Under the pieces are notes generated by a model. It was not told the origin of the DNA. It was given only the letters and a program-made list of their open reading frames with translations, and made no database searches. From contig NZ_FOCI01000018.1 of NCBI RefSeq assembly GCF_900110065.1, positions 1 to 64,000 on the forward strand: 64,000 nucleotides of DNA, written 5' to 3'. Both the position numbers and the translations under genes were made by a program. The DNA comes from Loktanella fryxellensis (lineage in GTDB: Bacteria; Pseudomonadota; Alphaproteobacteria; Rhodobacterales; Rhodobacteraceae). This document shows positions 28,530 through 37,411 of the stretch, in pieces. The first letter of the stretch is position 1. Each line of letters begins with the position of its first letter.

Positions 28530-28928
28530 ATGCCCCGCCAGACCCTGATCCGCTATGATACCGCCGACGCGCAGGCGGGGGGGCAAAGGCGCCCCTTCGC
28601 ACGCGCCGTGCGCGCGGGCGACTACATCCACGTCTCGGGTCAGGTGCCCACCGTGGACGGCGAGGTCGTCGCGGGAGGCATCGTGGCGCAGACCGAACAG
28701 GTGATCGCCAACATCCGCGACGTGCTGGCCCTGGCGGGTGCGGGGTTCGAGGACATCGTCAAGGTGAACTGCTGGCTCGACGATGCGCGCGACTTCTCGT
28801 CCTTCAACGCGGTCTTCGCCAAGCATTTCGGCGCGCATCCGCCCGCCCGGTCCACGGTGGAATCGCGCCTGATGGTCGATGCGAAGGTCGAGATCGACGT
28901 GCTGGCCTGGAAGCCGCTGGAGGGGTGA
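28530..28928 (+). CDS. ridA: RidA-family enamine/imine deaminase
   Basis: A 132-residue RidA/YjgF protein: FARAVRAGDYIHVSGQVP, QTEQVIANIRDVLALAGAGFEDIVKVNCWL, and ARSTVESRLMVDAKVEIDVLAW carrying the conserved catalytic Arg (in ARSTVES). RidA hydrolyses reactive enamines such as 2-aminoacrylate released by PLP-dependent dehydratases. It overlaps functionally with nagB, which follows after four bases, and fits the PLP enzyme further along (38950). The pairing with NagB suggests it protects amino-sugar or hydroxy-amino-acid breakdown. Confidence 0.9.
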   Translation: MPRQTLIRYDTADAQAGGQRRPFARAVRAGDYIHVSGQVPTVDGEVVAGGIVAQTEQVIANIRDVLALAGAGFEDIVKVNCWLDDARDFSSFNAVFAKHFGAHPPARSTVESRLMVDAKVEIDVLAWKPLEG

Positions 28929-28932
28929 TGCG

Positions 28933-29724
28933 ATGAAGGTGCTGATCCACCAGACCCGCGACACCGCCACCGCCTGCGTGGCCGATCTGGTGGTAGGCCA
29001 TTTGGCGCGGCAACCGGACGCCGTGCTGGGGCTGGCCACGGGTGGCACGATGGAGGCGGTCTATGCCGCGCTGATCGCGCGATACCAGTCGGGGGCCGTC
29101 AGCTTTGCCGGCGCGCACAGCTTCAACCTCGACGAATATGTCGGCCTGTCACCGGATCACCCCTGCTCCTACTGGGCCTACATGCGCGAAAAGCTGTTCG
29201 GTTACGTGGACATGGACCCCGCCCGGGCGCATCTGCCGCGCGGCGATGTCGCCGACGCAGAGGCGGAGGCCGAGCGGTATGAGGCCGCGATCAGGGCCGC
29301 CGGCGACATCGGGCTGCAATTGCTGGGGCTGGGGGCGAACGGGCATATCGGGTTCAACGAACCGACGTCGAGCCTTGCCTCGCTCACCCGGATCAAGACG
29401 CTGACCGCCTCGACCCGCGACGCAAATGCGCGCTACTTCGACGATGTGGACGACGTGCCGCGCCTCGCGATCACCATGGGGATCGGGACGATCCTGCGGG
29501 CGCAGGAGATCGTCTTGCTGGCCTTCGGGGCGGCCAAGGCGGATGTGGTCGCGCGGATGATCGAGGGGCCGGTGACGGCGGCCTGCCCGGCGTCGGTGCT
29601 GCAGATGCACCCCAAGGTCACGGTGGTGCTGGACGCGGATGCGGCGGGTGCGCTGGCCCTGCGGGATTACTACGAGCTGGTGCACCCGGTGGTGCCGGCC
29701 CCGTCGAACCCGGCCCCCAGCTGA
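28933..29724 (+). CDS. nagB: Glucosamine-6-phosphate deaminase
   Basis: A 263-residue NagB. LGLATGGTMEAVYAALI is the phosphate loop, FNLDEYVGL holds the catalytic Asp, LGLGANGHIGFNEP the His/Glu ring-opening site (Asn in place of the E. coli Asp, as in Gram-positive NagB), and MGIGTILRAQEIVLLAFG the C-terminal motif. It turns glucosamine 6-phosphate into fructose 6-phosphate and ammonia. GGAGGGG lies just upstream of the ATG. Its 3' end overlaps convergent cutC by 55 bases. Confidence 0.95.
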   Translation: MKVLIHQTRDTATACVADLVVGHLARQPDAVLGLATGGTMEAVYAALIARYQSGAVSFAGAHSFNLDEYVGLSPDHPCSYWAYMREKLFGYVDMDPARAHLPRGDVADAEAEAERYEAAIRAAGDIGLQLLGLGANGHIGFNEPTSSLASLTRIKTLTASTRDANARYFDDVDDVPRLAITMGIGTILRAQEIVLLAFGAAKADVVARMIEGPVTAACPASVLQMHPKVTVVLDADAAGALALRDYYELVHPVVPAPSNPAPS

Positions 29725-30431
29725 TCCAGCGCCAGTCGCAGGGCGCGCACGCGGGTGGCATCGGTGCCGCGCGCACCGGGCGGCTGAAAGCCGAAATCCG
29801 CGATGCGCACGTCCGTGGGGGCGGGCAGGGGGGCGCTGCAGGAGGCATGCACCTCGGCCAGATGCAGGTGATGGGCGAGCCGTGCGACGTTCTGCGCGGT
29901 GATCCCGCCGCCGGGCATCACCGTGACGCCGCCCGCCGCCTGCATCGCCGCAAGGCGCGCCCCGCCGTCCAGCGCGGTCAGCGCACCCCCCGACGACAGC
30001 ACGCGGCCGATCCCCAGATCCCGGCAGACCGCCAGTGCGCGACCCACGTCCGGTGTCAGGTCGATGGCGCGGTGCAGCGTGATGTCGAGGCCGCGGGCCG
30101 CCTCCACCAGTTGCGCCAGCACGCCCGCATCGAGGCTGCCGTCGGGGTGCGAGGCCCCGATCACCACACCCGCAAGCCCCGCCGCACGGGCGGCTGCGAT
30201 GTCAGCGATCTGGGCCGCGACCTCTGCCGCATCCCAGACGAAATCACCCGCACGCGGACGGATCATCGCGAATGCTGGCAGTGGCCCACGCCCCGCGTGC
30301 TGCATCAGGCCGGGGGGCGGGGTGAGGCCGCCAAGCGCGAGTGCGGCGCAAAGCTCGATCCGGTCGGCCCCGCCCGCAAGGGCCGCGTTGAGCCCCGCGA
30401 TATCGTCGACGCATATCTCCAGCAGGATCAT
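29670..30431 (-). CDS. cutC: CutC-family TIM-barrel protein
   Basis: A 253-residue protein starting MILLEICVDDIAGLNAALAGGADRIELCAALALGGLTPP, the CutC hallmark, followed by MIRPRAGDFVW, GVVIGASHPDGSLD, THRAID-like LHRAIDL and VLSSGGALTALDG and VMPGGGITAQNV. CutC was named for copper homeostasis, but that role is disputed; here it lies in an amino-sugar operon, so a carbohydrate-related activity is more plausible. Its start overlaps the MFS gene as a four-base junction, and its 3' end overlaps nagB on the opposite strand. Confidence 0.85.
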   Translation of the reverse strand: MILLEICVDDIAGLNAALAGGADRIELCAALALGGLTPPPGLMQHAGRGPLPAFAMIRPRAGDFVWDAAEVAAQIADIAAARAAGLAGVVIGASHPDGSLDAGVLAQLVEAARGLDITLHRAIDLTPDVGRALAVCRDLGIGRVLSSGGALTALDGGARLAAMQAAGGVTVMPGGGITAQNVARLAHHLHLAEVHASCSAPLPAPTDVRIADFGFQPPGARGTDATRVRALRLALDQLGAGFDGAGTTGCTSS

Positions 30432-31621
30432 GTCCTGTCCCTTTCCAGCATCACCAAGAGCGCCGCCCCCGCGATCCCTGCCACACCGCCCAGCACGGAC
30501 GCCGTGCCATAGCCCGCCACGTGCGTCCCCAGCGCGAAGACCGCCGACCCCAGTGCGGCCCCCAGGAACATGTTCACCGCGATGAGCGACGCCGACAGGC
30601 CCGGGCGGTCGCGGATCAGGTCGAGCAGGTAGCTGATGGGGAGCGAGATGATCCCCGCCGCCCCGATGCCGCCCACCACGCTTGCCACATAGACGTGCCA
30701 CGGCGCCGTGGCCACGGCAAGGGCCGCGAGATAGGCAAAATAGAGTGCTGCATTGATGAATAGCGCCATGGTGATCCGTATTCGTGTGATCGCCATAGCC
30801 CAAAGGACCATGAACACCACCTCGATCAGGGCGACCATCCCCACGAGGATCCCGATGTCGGCGGCCGTCCCGCCTGCGCGGCCCGTGACGATCAGCGGCA
30901 GCACCGTGGCGTTCACGGTCAGCACCTGCGTGATGAGGGCGACGCCCATGATCCGCGCCGCCATGCCCCGCGACAGCACGCCCCACAGATCGCTCAGCGC
31001 ACCCGGTCGCGGGCCGGTGCGGGGCAGGGGGTTTGCGTCACGAGGCAGCGTCAGGATCGTGGCCAGACACAGCGTGGCGAACAGGGCGGCGATCCCGTAG
31101 GCGCCGATCAGGCTGTCGCGGCCCAGCAGCAGCACGCCCACGATGCCCGGCACCAGCACCCAGGACAGCGAGATCATCATCCGCATCAACGCCGTGGCGA
31201 TGGCGGTCTGGGGGGCCGTGAAATCCGTGGTGCGGCTGCGCAGGTTGCCGAACAGCATGGAGTTCGTGGCATGGAACAGCGCCAGCGGCCCCACCATGGC
31301 GAAAGCGAAGGTCAGTTGCGTTGGGTGCAGCCAGACCGCCCCATAGCCCAGCAGGCCGAAGGCCGCGACGAAGGTCAGCGGCGCGCGGTAGCGCTGGTGG
31401 CGGTCCGACAGAAAGCCGCTCGCCACCGCGATGGCGACGTTGGCCACCGCGGCGATCAGACTGATGGCGGCATAGGCGGCGTCCGACAGGCCCAGTTCGC
31501 GGATGCCTATGACCGCCTGATAGGGCGAGGTCGCAGCGCCGGCGAAGCCATAGAGGAAGATCGCCAGCGCCGATGTGCGCAGGATCGCGTGTCCGCGCAG
31601 CAGGGCGATCCATCCTCCCAT
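30428..31621 (-). CDS. MFS transporter, sugar-efflux-like
   Basis: A 397-residue major facilitator with about twelve hydrophobic helices. GFLSDRHQRYRAPLTF between helices 2 and 3 is the conserved MFS loop. The overall form resembles SetA/SetB-type sugar efflux permeases (NSMLFGNLRSRT; FINAALYFAYLAALAVAT; GIISLPISYLLDLIRDRPGLSASL). It is in a leftward operon with cutC, an M81 protein and a hexosaminidase, so its substrate may be a sugar or amino-sugar derivative. Direction of transport cannot be told from sequence. Confidence 0.8.
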   Translation of the reverse strand: MGGWIALLRGHAILRTSALAIFLYGFAGAATSPYQAVIGIRELGLSDAAYAAISLIAAVANVAIAVASGFLSDRHQRYRAPLTFVAAFGLLGYGAVWLHPTQLTFAFAMVGPLALFHATNSMLFGNLRSRTTDFTAPQTAIATALMRMMISLSWVLVPGIVGVLLLGRDSLIGAYGIAALFATLCLATILTLPRDANPLPRTGPRPGALSDLWGVLSRGMAARIMGVALITQVLTVNATVLPLIVTGRAGGTAADIGILVGMVALIEVVFMVLWAMAITRIRITMALFINAALYFAYLAALAVATAPWHVYVASVVGGIGAAGIISLPISYLLDLIRDRPGLSASLIAVNMFLGAALGSAVFALGTHVAGYGTASVLGGVAGIAGAALLVMLERDRT

Positions 31622-31624
31622 GGG

Positions 31625-33058
31625 TTACGCAGTGAACCGGGCCGAGGGCTGCGGGTCGGGGCGGTAATCGGGATTGGCCTCGAACGGCAGGGTGCCGGGG
31701 GCGCGGTGCCGGTTGGGCAGGCGGGGGATGTCCTGATTGACCACACCTTCGGTCAGCGCCATCAGGTTGGGGTCAGCCAAGGGCGCAAGCTGCGGCGACA
31801 GATACCCCGACTTCACCACCAGCAGCGCCACCCCTGCGGGGTCCAGCCCCAGTGCGGTGAAATCCGCGATGTCGTGATAGGGGCGGCGGCGGGCGGCCAG
31901 CACCAGCGTGATGCCACCGATCCGCACCACCGCCTGCGCCATGGCTGGGGCCCCACCCGGATGCAGCGAGATCACTGTGGCCTCCGCCTGCACCTGGATG
32001 CCAGCGGGATCGAGGCTGGCGCCGATGGTCAGCTTCAGGACGGCACCCACGCCCGCGGCCATGCAGGCTGCGACCGCCGGCGCGTCGGTGATGCCCGCCA
32101 CCAGCGCGTCCTGCCAGTTGGCTGCGATCAGTGCTGACAGCACGTCGGCGCGGTCGCCCACGCCGCCGCCCGTGGGGTTGTCGCCGCTGTCCGCGAGGAT
32201 CACGGGCCGCGTGGTGGCTTGTGCCGCAATCGCCAGCATCTCCTCCAGCGGCCCCGTGACGGGACCGAAGGCGAAATCGTCGCGCGCGTCCCAGAACGCC
32301 TGCGCGATGGCCTTGCCTGCCGCCATCGCCGCGTCGCGGTCGGTGCCCGTCACCACGGCGCAGGCGGTGGCGCGCGGCTCGTCGGCCCAGACGTAGCCGA
32401 TCATCAGATCGGTGCGCCACACGTCCGGCCCCTCTAGCGCCGGCAAGGCGGCATAGAGGCTGCGGGCGGGCTCGTCTTCGGTCGACGACCGCTCGCCCGG
32501 CAGCAGCAGCGGCACGGGCACGCGGACCACGCCGGGGCGGATGCCGTCGTGCAGCGCCCGGCGCAGCATGGCCCATGTGGCGGCCATCGTGTCGGCCACG
32601 TCGATGTGGGGTGCCGTGCGATAGGCGGCGAAGATGTCGATGCGGTCCACGATGGATTGAGAGACGTTGCCGTGCAGATCAAAGCTGCACCCAATCAGCA
32701 TGTCGGGACCGACCATATCGCGCACGGACGCGATCCAGTCGCCCTCCGCGTCCCACATCCCGTCCACATGCATGGCGCCGTGCAGCGCCAGATAGACCGC
32801 ATCGACGGGCAATGCCGCTGCCAGACGCTCCATGAACTCCGCCTTCAGCGCGTCATAGGTGGCCCGCGCCAGCGGCCCGCCGGGGACCGCACGGGCGTGC
32901 AGCAGCGGCACCACATCGGCGGCATCGCCCTGCAGAAAGGCGAAATGCGGATCGGCGATCAGGGCGTCGCCGCGCAGCACGCGGAAATCGGCGGGCTGCA
33001 TCAGGACGGGGGAGGAGGTGGAGCATTCCGTGTGGATGCCGCCGGTGGCGATGCGCAT
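31625..33058 (-). CDS. M81-family (microcystinase C/MlrC-like) protein, copy A
   Basis: A 477-residue M81 protein. RIATGGIHTECSTSSP corresponds to the family HETNTFSP start, although here the residue before the Glu is Thr. LALHGAM, SFDLHGNVS, AYRTAPHID and DSGDNPTGGGVGD supply the metal-site and family motifs. MlrC hydrolyses linearised microcystin, but most family members have unknown, probably non-peptidase, substrates. A second member lies at 37412. It starts at 33058, where the family sequence begins; the frame is open 15 codons further upstream. Gap to the MFS gene is three bases. Confidence 0.85.
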   Translation of the reverse strand: MRIATGGIHTECSTSSPVLMQPADFRVLRGDALIADPHFAFLQGDAADVVPLLHARAVPGGPLARATYDALKAEFMERLAAALPVDAVYLALHGAMHVDGMWDAEGDWIASVRDMVGPDMLIGCSFDLHGNVSQSIVDRIDIFAAYRTAPHIDVADTMAATWAMLRRALHDGIRPGVVRVPVPLLLPGERSSTEDEPARSLYAALPALEGPDVWRTDLMIGYVWADEPRATACAVVTGTDRDAAMAAGKAIAQAFWDARDDFAFGPVTGPLEEMLAIAAQATTRPVILADSGDNPTGGGVGDRADVLSALIAANWQDALVAGITDAPAVAACMAAGVGAVLKLTIGASLDPAGIQVQAEATVISLHPGGAPAMAQAVVRIGGITLVLAARRRPYHDIADFTALGLDPAGVALLVVKSGYLSPQLAPLADPNLMALTEGVVNQDIPRLPNRHRAPGTLPFEANPDYRPDPQPSARFTA

Positions 33059-33115
33059 GGGCCTGTCTTTCGGATGGTGGCGGCGGGGGTGCGCGATCCG
33101 CACCCCCGGTGGGTG

Positions 33116-35017
33116 TTACAGGGTGGGGTGCAGGCGGACCTGTGCGGTAAAGCGCAGCCAGTCCTTGTGCGCGGTGTGGGTCCACGCCGCCTCGGCCACC
33201 GCCTCCAGACGCGGGAACACCAGATCGTTGAACCACGCGCGGGTGGTATAGTGTTCGCACCAGATGCAGGCCTGCACACCGCGCATGTGTTGGCGCAACT
33301 CTTCGGGGAAATCCCCCTCCGCCTCAAAGGCATAGGACTGCGCGGGCGGCACCGGCCCCGCCCAGCCCGCGCCGTTGTCCAGCCAGTCGCCGGACTGCAC
33401 CATGTCGAGGTAGTAGGCCTGTCCCGGCGTCATCACCACGTCATAGCCTTCGCGGGCCAGCGCGATGCCGACCGCCGGATTTTCCCACGCCATCACCAGC
33501 GTGTCTTCGGGCGGCACGCCACCGCCGTGGGCGATCTCGTTCCAGCCCACCATGACGCGGCCGCGCGCGGTCAGCATCGCCTTGATCCGGCGCATGAAGT
33601 GGCTCTGCAGCTCAAACGTCCCCGCCAGCCCCTCCTGTTCCATCAGCTGCTGGGCGCGGGGCGAGGCCATCCAGGCGTTCGCCGCGACCTCGTCGCCGCC
33701 GATGTGCAGGTAACGCGAGGGGAAGATCGCTGTGATCTCGTCGAAGACCGTCTCGAGCATCGCATAGACGCCCGGCATCGCGGGGTTCAGTGCGTTGTTG
33801 AAGAACCCCTGCACCGAATAGTAGCTGTCGGGCCGCTCGCTGGGATCGGCGAGGTCGGGCAGGGCCGCCAGCACGCAGGCCGCATGGCCGGGCGTCTCGA
33901 TCTCTGGCATCACCTCGACGCCCACGCGTGCGGCATGGGCGACCACGGCGCGCATCTGACCTTGGGTGTAGAACTGGTGTGCGGCCTCAGGCCCGTCGCC
34001 CAGTTGCGGCAGCATGGCGGGCAGGGCGGCGCTGCGGGTGGCGCCAGCGGCGGTCAGCGCAGGAAAGGCCTTGATCTCGGCCCGCCAGCCTTCGTCGTCG
34101 GTCAGGTGCCAGTGGAACAGGTTCAGCTTGTGCCAGGCCAGGATGTCGATGATCCGCGTCACGTCCTCCACCGGCCAGAAGTGGCGCGACACGTCCAGAT
34201 GGCAGCCGCGCCAGCCATAGCGCGGCGCATCCGCGATCCGGCCCGTCGCCGGAAAGCGGAAGGCGGGATCGGCGAAGGCGCCATGCAGCATCTGCGCCAG
34301 CGCGATCAGGCCCCAGCGGCGGCCTGCCTCTGTCGCCGCCGTCAGCGTGATGTCGGTGCCGAAGTCGAGGGTGTAGCCCTCGGCGGGCAGGCCCGGGTCC
34401 GTGGCAAAGCGCAACGCACGACTGCCGGGAGTGGGTGACAGCTGGAACAGTTTTCGCGCGGCGGGGAACAGGCGGGCGTGCAGCGCATCCACGTCCAGCA
34501 TCAGGCGCAGCGTGTCCACGTCAGCATCCACGCCGTGCAGGATGACGGGCGCGTCGCCGGGGACAGCGTCGATGGCGTTCGGCCACGGCAGCAGGGCGAA
34601 GGGCAGGGTGAGCTTTCCGTCCGGCAGACGCGGTTGCGGCAGGACGGGGGCTGTGCCGCCACGGGTCAGGTCGCCCACCATGACGGCATGATGCACGCCG
34701 TCCGCCGTCGTGACCCACGCCGTCTTGGCCGCGTCGTTGCGGTGGAACGGCTGTCGGTTCAGCCCGGTGATGCGGAACGTCCATGCCTGGCCGGGGGCGA
34801 GCGGGGCGTCGTCCAGCGGTGCGAACTGATGAAAGTTCGCGTCCCGCTGCAGGAAACTCGCCCCCTGCACGTCGTGATCCGGCATGATCCGCGTGATCGA
34901 GGTCAGCGACAGGGTGAAATCCGCCAGCGGCGCATCCGACAGGTTGGTCAGCGTGAGCTGCCACGTGCCGGCGGGCGCGGGGTCCGGCAGCCATGCGTTT
35001 TCAAGAAACAGGGTCAT
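33116..35017 (-). CDS. GH20 beta-N-acetylhexosaminidase, cytoplasmic
   Basis: A 633-residue glycoside hydrolase. An N-terminal carbohydrate-binding-like domain (1-~130) and a GH20b domain (~150-255) precede the catalytic barrel: GWRGCHLDVSRHFWP, NLFHWHLTDDEGWR, MPEIETPGHAACVL, and YLHIGGDEV with the catalytic Asp442-Glu443 pair for substrate-assisted hydrolysis. Aromatic residues near WCEHYTTRAWF line the sugar site. There is no signal peptide, so it should act inside the cell on disaccharides brought in by the ABC transporter at 42.3-47.8 kb. GAGGAG lies eight bases before the ATG. Confidence 0.9.
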   Translation of the reverse strand: MTLFLENAWLPDPAPAGTWQLTLTNLSDAPLADFTLSLTSITRIMPDHDVQGASFLQRDANFHQFAPLDDAPLAPGQAWTFRITGLNRQPFHRNDAAKTAWVTTADGVHHAVMVGDLTRGGTAPVLPQPRLPDGKLTLPFALLPWPNAIDAVPGDAPVILHGVDADVDTLRLMLDVDALHARLFPAARKLFQLSPTPGSRALRFATDPGLPAEGYTLDFGTDITLTAATEAGRRWGLIALAQMLHGAFADPAFRFPATGRIADAPRYGWRGCHLDVSRHFWPVEDVTRIIDILAWHKLNLFHWHLTDDEGWRAEIKAFPALTAAGATRSAALPAMLPQLGDGPEAAHQFYTQGQMRAVVAHAARVGVEVMPEIETPGHAACVLAALPDLADPSERPDSYYSVQGFFNNALNPAMPGVYAMLETVFDEITAIFPSRYLHIGGDEVAANAWMASPRAQQLMEQEGLAGTFELQSHFMRRIKAMLTARGRVMVGWNEIAHGGGVPPEDTLVMAWENPAVGIALAREGYDVVMTPGQAYYLDMVQSGDWLDNGAGWAGPVPPAQSYAFEAEGDFPEELRQHMRGVQACIWCEHYTTRAWFNDLVFPRLEAVAEAAWTHTAHKDWLRFTAQVRLHPTL

Positions 35018-35028
35018 CTGTCGGCTCC

Positions 35029-35805
35029 TCAGGCGGTGTAGTCGGGGGATTGGCTGAAGGTGGCGGCCAGCGCCGGGATGCCCGCCGTCAGGCCGCAATC
35101 GACCGGCAGGCACACGCCGGTGATGGCCGCGGCGAGTGGCGAGGCGAGAAAGCCCACCGCCTCGGCTACGTCCACGGGCTGCACGATCCGCCCCAGGGCA
35201 TAGTGACGGGCGGCCTCCTCGAACACCGCGGGGTTGGCTGTGGCGCGGGCCGACCAGCCTTGGGTCGCCACGGTGCCGGGGGCCACGGCGTTGGCCCGCA
35301 CGCCGTATTGCCCGTATTCCACTGCGATCAGGCGCGTGAGGTGGATCATCCCCGCCTTGGCCGCCGCATAGGCCGGGTGGCCATAGACGCCCATCCCGTT
35401 GACCGAGGCCACGTTCACCACCGACCCGCGCGCGGCGATCAGCTGGCCCGCCACCGCGTGGAACATCACGAATGCCGCATCGAGGTTCAGCGCCCGGTCC
35501 GCCTGCCAGTCCGCGACGCTGGTGGCCGCGAGGCTGCCCGCCCGGGCAGCCCCCGCATTGTTCACCAGCGTCGCGAGGTCGCCAAAGGTGGCGACCGTCG
35601 CCGCCAGCACGGCGCAACTGTCCGCATCGGTCACGTCGACGGGCAGGGCGGTAAAGCCGTCCCCCAGCGCGCGCGCCGCCCGGCGGGCCGCCGCCTCGTC
35701 CAGATCGGCGAGGATGACGTGGTCGTGGTCGCGCGCCAGACGCGATGCGATGGCGCGTCCGATGTCGCCAGCACCGCCCGTGACGATCGCCAGTCGTGCA
35801 GTCAT
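35029..35805 (-). CDS. SDR-family oxidoreductase
   Basis: A 258-residue classical short-chain dehydrogenase: IVTGGAGDIGRAIA (NAD(P) loop), LVNNAGAARAG, NVASVNG with the catalytic serine region, and YAAAKAGMIHLTR with the Tyr/Lys pair. HVILADLDE after strand 2 has an acidic residue that favours NAD. It lies 11 bases upstream of the hexosaminidase gene and may oxidise or reduce a sugar intermediate with the Gfo/Idh/MocA enzyme of the second operon. Substrate unknown. Confidence 0.85.
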   Translation of the reverse strand: MTARLAIVTGGAGDIGRAIASRLARDHDHVILADLDEAAARRAARALGDGFTALPVDVTDADSCAVLAATVATFGDLATLVNNAGAARAGSLAATSVADWQADRALNLDAAFVMFHAVAGQLIAARGSVVNVASVNGMGVYGHPAYAAAKAGMIHLTRLIAVEYGQYGVRANAVAPGTVATQGWSARATANPAVFEEAARHYALGRIVQPVDVAEAVGFLASPLAAAITGVCLPVDCGLTAGIPALAATFSQSPDYTA

Positions 35806-35841
35806 GATGGGGTCCTCGGTGTCTGATGGGCTGTCATGGCG

Positions 35842-36756
35842 TCAGTCGCCCAGGATCTGGCTGTCGTCGCCGTCGCGGTGGGTGATCAGCGCCTCCTTGA
35901 TCCGGCGCAGGGTGCGGGCCGACCGCTGGCGGTCGGCGTAGGCCACCAGGTTGGCGACGATGTCGACCACCGCGAGCGAGGCATAGCGGGTCGAGGTCGC
36001 GCGAAAGATGTTGCGCCCCTCGGGCAGATCGACGGCGATCACCACCTGGGCCACATCGGCCAGTGGTGACGCGCCTTGGGTCAGCGCGATGGTCGGCACG
36101 CCGCGGTCGCGCAACAGCTGGAAACAGTGGATCAGTTCCCGGTTGCGCCCGGTGAAGGACGACCCGAAGACCACGGTGCCGGGCTCCGCCGCCGCCGCCA
36201 GCATCAGGTTCATGCCATGATCGCTGGACGACGCGATGCGCAGGCCCAGACGGAACAGGCGGTTCTGCATCTCGGCCGCGATCATCGAGGAGTTGCCGCC
36301 AGAGCCGAAGGCATGGATCATCCGTGCCCCCACCAGCAGATCGACCGCCGCCTGCACGCGCTCCAGATCGAGGGTGCGGTGCATCTCGAACAGGGCGTTC
36401 TGCGCCTTGGTCACGATGTCCTCGGCCACCTCCTGCGGCGTCGCGGTGACGATGTCGGGCCGCAGATAGCGCAGGCCGACATAGGCGCTTTTCGCCAGCT
36501 GCACCTTGAAGTCGGAGAACGACGCACACCCCAGCCTGCGGCAGAACCGCGTCACCGTGGGCGGCGACACGCCCGCCCCGGTGGCGATGTCGGTGATCGA
36601 GGCGTTGGTCGCGTAATGCGCGTCCGCCAGCACGAAGTCCGCCAGCTTCTTCTCCAGCGGCGACAGGCGCCCCTCCTCGTCGGTCAGCGCCATGATCAGG
36701 TCGGCGGGACCATTGGCGTTGGCTGGGGTGGCGATGGGATCTGGCGACTGGGTCAT
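35842..36756 (-). CDS. RpiR/MurR-family transcriptional regulator
   Basis: A 304-residue regulator. An N-terminal helix-turn-helix (~30-95: LSPLEKKLADFVLADAHYATNASITDIATGAGVSPPTV split over the HTH_6 domain, with TRFCRRLGCASFSDFK) is followed by a SIS sugar-phosphate-binding domain (~125-265: IHAFGSGGNSSMIA, VVFGSSFTGRNRELI). It probably senses an amino-sugar phosphate such as GlcNAc 6-phosphate. It heads the leftward operon, and four copies of a near-palindrome lie in its own and the ABC-transporter promoter regions; these are its likely operators. Confidence 0.9.
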   Translation of the reverse strand: MTQSPDPIATPANANGPADLIMALTDEEGRLSPLEKKLADFVLADAHYATNASITDIATGAGVSPPTVTRFCRRLGCASFSDFKVQLAKSAYVGLRYLRPDIVTATPQEVAEDIVTKAQNALFEMHRTLDLERVQAAVDLLVGARMIHAFGSGGNSSMIAAEMQNRLFRLGLRIASSSDHGMNLMLAAAAEPGTVVFGSSFTGRNRELIHCFQLLRDRGVPTIALTQGASPLADVAQVVIAVDLPEGRNIFRATSTRYASLAVVDIVANLVAYADRQRSARTLRRIKEALITHRDGDDSQILGD

Positions 36757-36788
36757 GACCGTCCTGTGCTGGTTTTCGGACCATGGAC

Positions 36789-36801
36789 GAAATTCATTTT
36801 C
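36789..36801 (-). promoter_or_regulatory. Putative RpiR operator 1
   Basis: GAAATTCATTTTC on the plus strand, i.e. GAAAATGAATTTC on the minus strand, 32 bases before the regulator start. It matches the copy at 42261-42273 exactly in the other orientation. The motif is near-palindromic (10 of 13 positions). Confidence 0.65.
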
Positions 36802-36863
36802 GCCTATGATGCTTATTCAGCCACATTCATCTGGATTTTTCCAGAGTTCATGTGCAATCCTCT

Positions 36864-36874
36864 AAATGAATTTC
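36864..36874 (+). promoter_or_regulatory. Putative RpiR operator 2 (partial)
   Basis: AAATGAATTTC, an 11-base match to the GAAAATGAATTTC motif, 27 bases before the NTF2-like gene. Two copies about 75 bases apart span the divergent promoters, about seven helical turns, allowing loop or simultaneous control. Confidence 0.55.
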
Positions 36875-36901
36875 ACGACCGCAGGAAAGGCCACCCCTCC
36901 C

Positions 36902-37408
36902 ATGACCTCTCGCGATCCCTTCGCCTGCCCGTTTCCCAGCCACGATGCTGACCGCCGTGCGATCTGGACCATGCTGGTGCCGCGCGACATCGACGCCTTT
37001 GTGGCTGCCGACTGGGCGGCGGTGGCGGACGACTTTCTGGCGGACAACTTCACCGGGATCAGCGGGCATTTCCAGCCCGACCCGCAGGGCTACACCCTCG
37101 CCTATCCGAACCTTGACGCTTATCGCACCGACTGGCTGGCGCAGGCGCAGGATTTCGCCCGTCAGCGCGACGCGGGCGCCTATGCGGGCGATCCGCGCAG
37201 CGGCATCCATGCCGCCACCCGGCTGGAAGAGATCGAGATCACCGGGGATACCGCGCTGGTGCGCAAGAAGTTCGACGGCCATCTACCCCGCACCGATGGC
37301 CCGGACGAGCGGATGAACTGGCAGACCCTCTACTGGTGCCGCAAGGTGGGGGGGCAGTGGAAGATCGCGGGGTTCATAGGCTACCTGCCGCATATCAAGG
37401 ACGCCTGA
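36902..37408 (+). CDS. NTF2/SnoaL-like fold protein
   Basis: A 168-residue protein with the SnoaL/NTF2-like cone pattern: DIDAFVAADWAAVADDFLADNFTGISGHF, an acidic/aromatic middle, LVRKKFDGHLP and QTLYWCRKVGGQWKIAGFIGYLP. It is likely a small-molecule-binding or isomerase-type enzyme, unassigned. The ATG at 36902 is preferred; an in-frame ATG at 36866 lies inside the operator. It is the first gene of the rightward operon and runs three bases short of the next gene, M81 copy B. Confidence 0.65.
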   Translation: MTSRDPFACPFPSHDADRRAIWTMLVPRDIDAFVAADWAAVADDFLADNFTGISGHFQPDPQGYTLAYPNLDAYRTDWLAQAQDFARQRDAGAYAGDPRSGIHAATRLEEIEITGDTALVRKKFDGHLPRTDGPDERMNWQTLYWCRKVGGQWKIAGFIGYLPHIKDA

Positions 37409-37411
37409 GGG

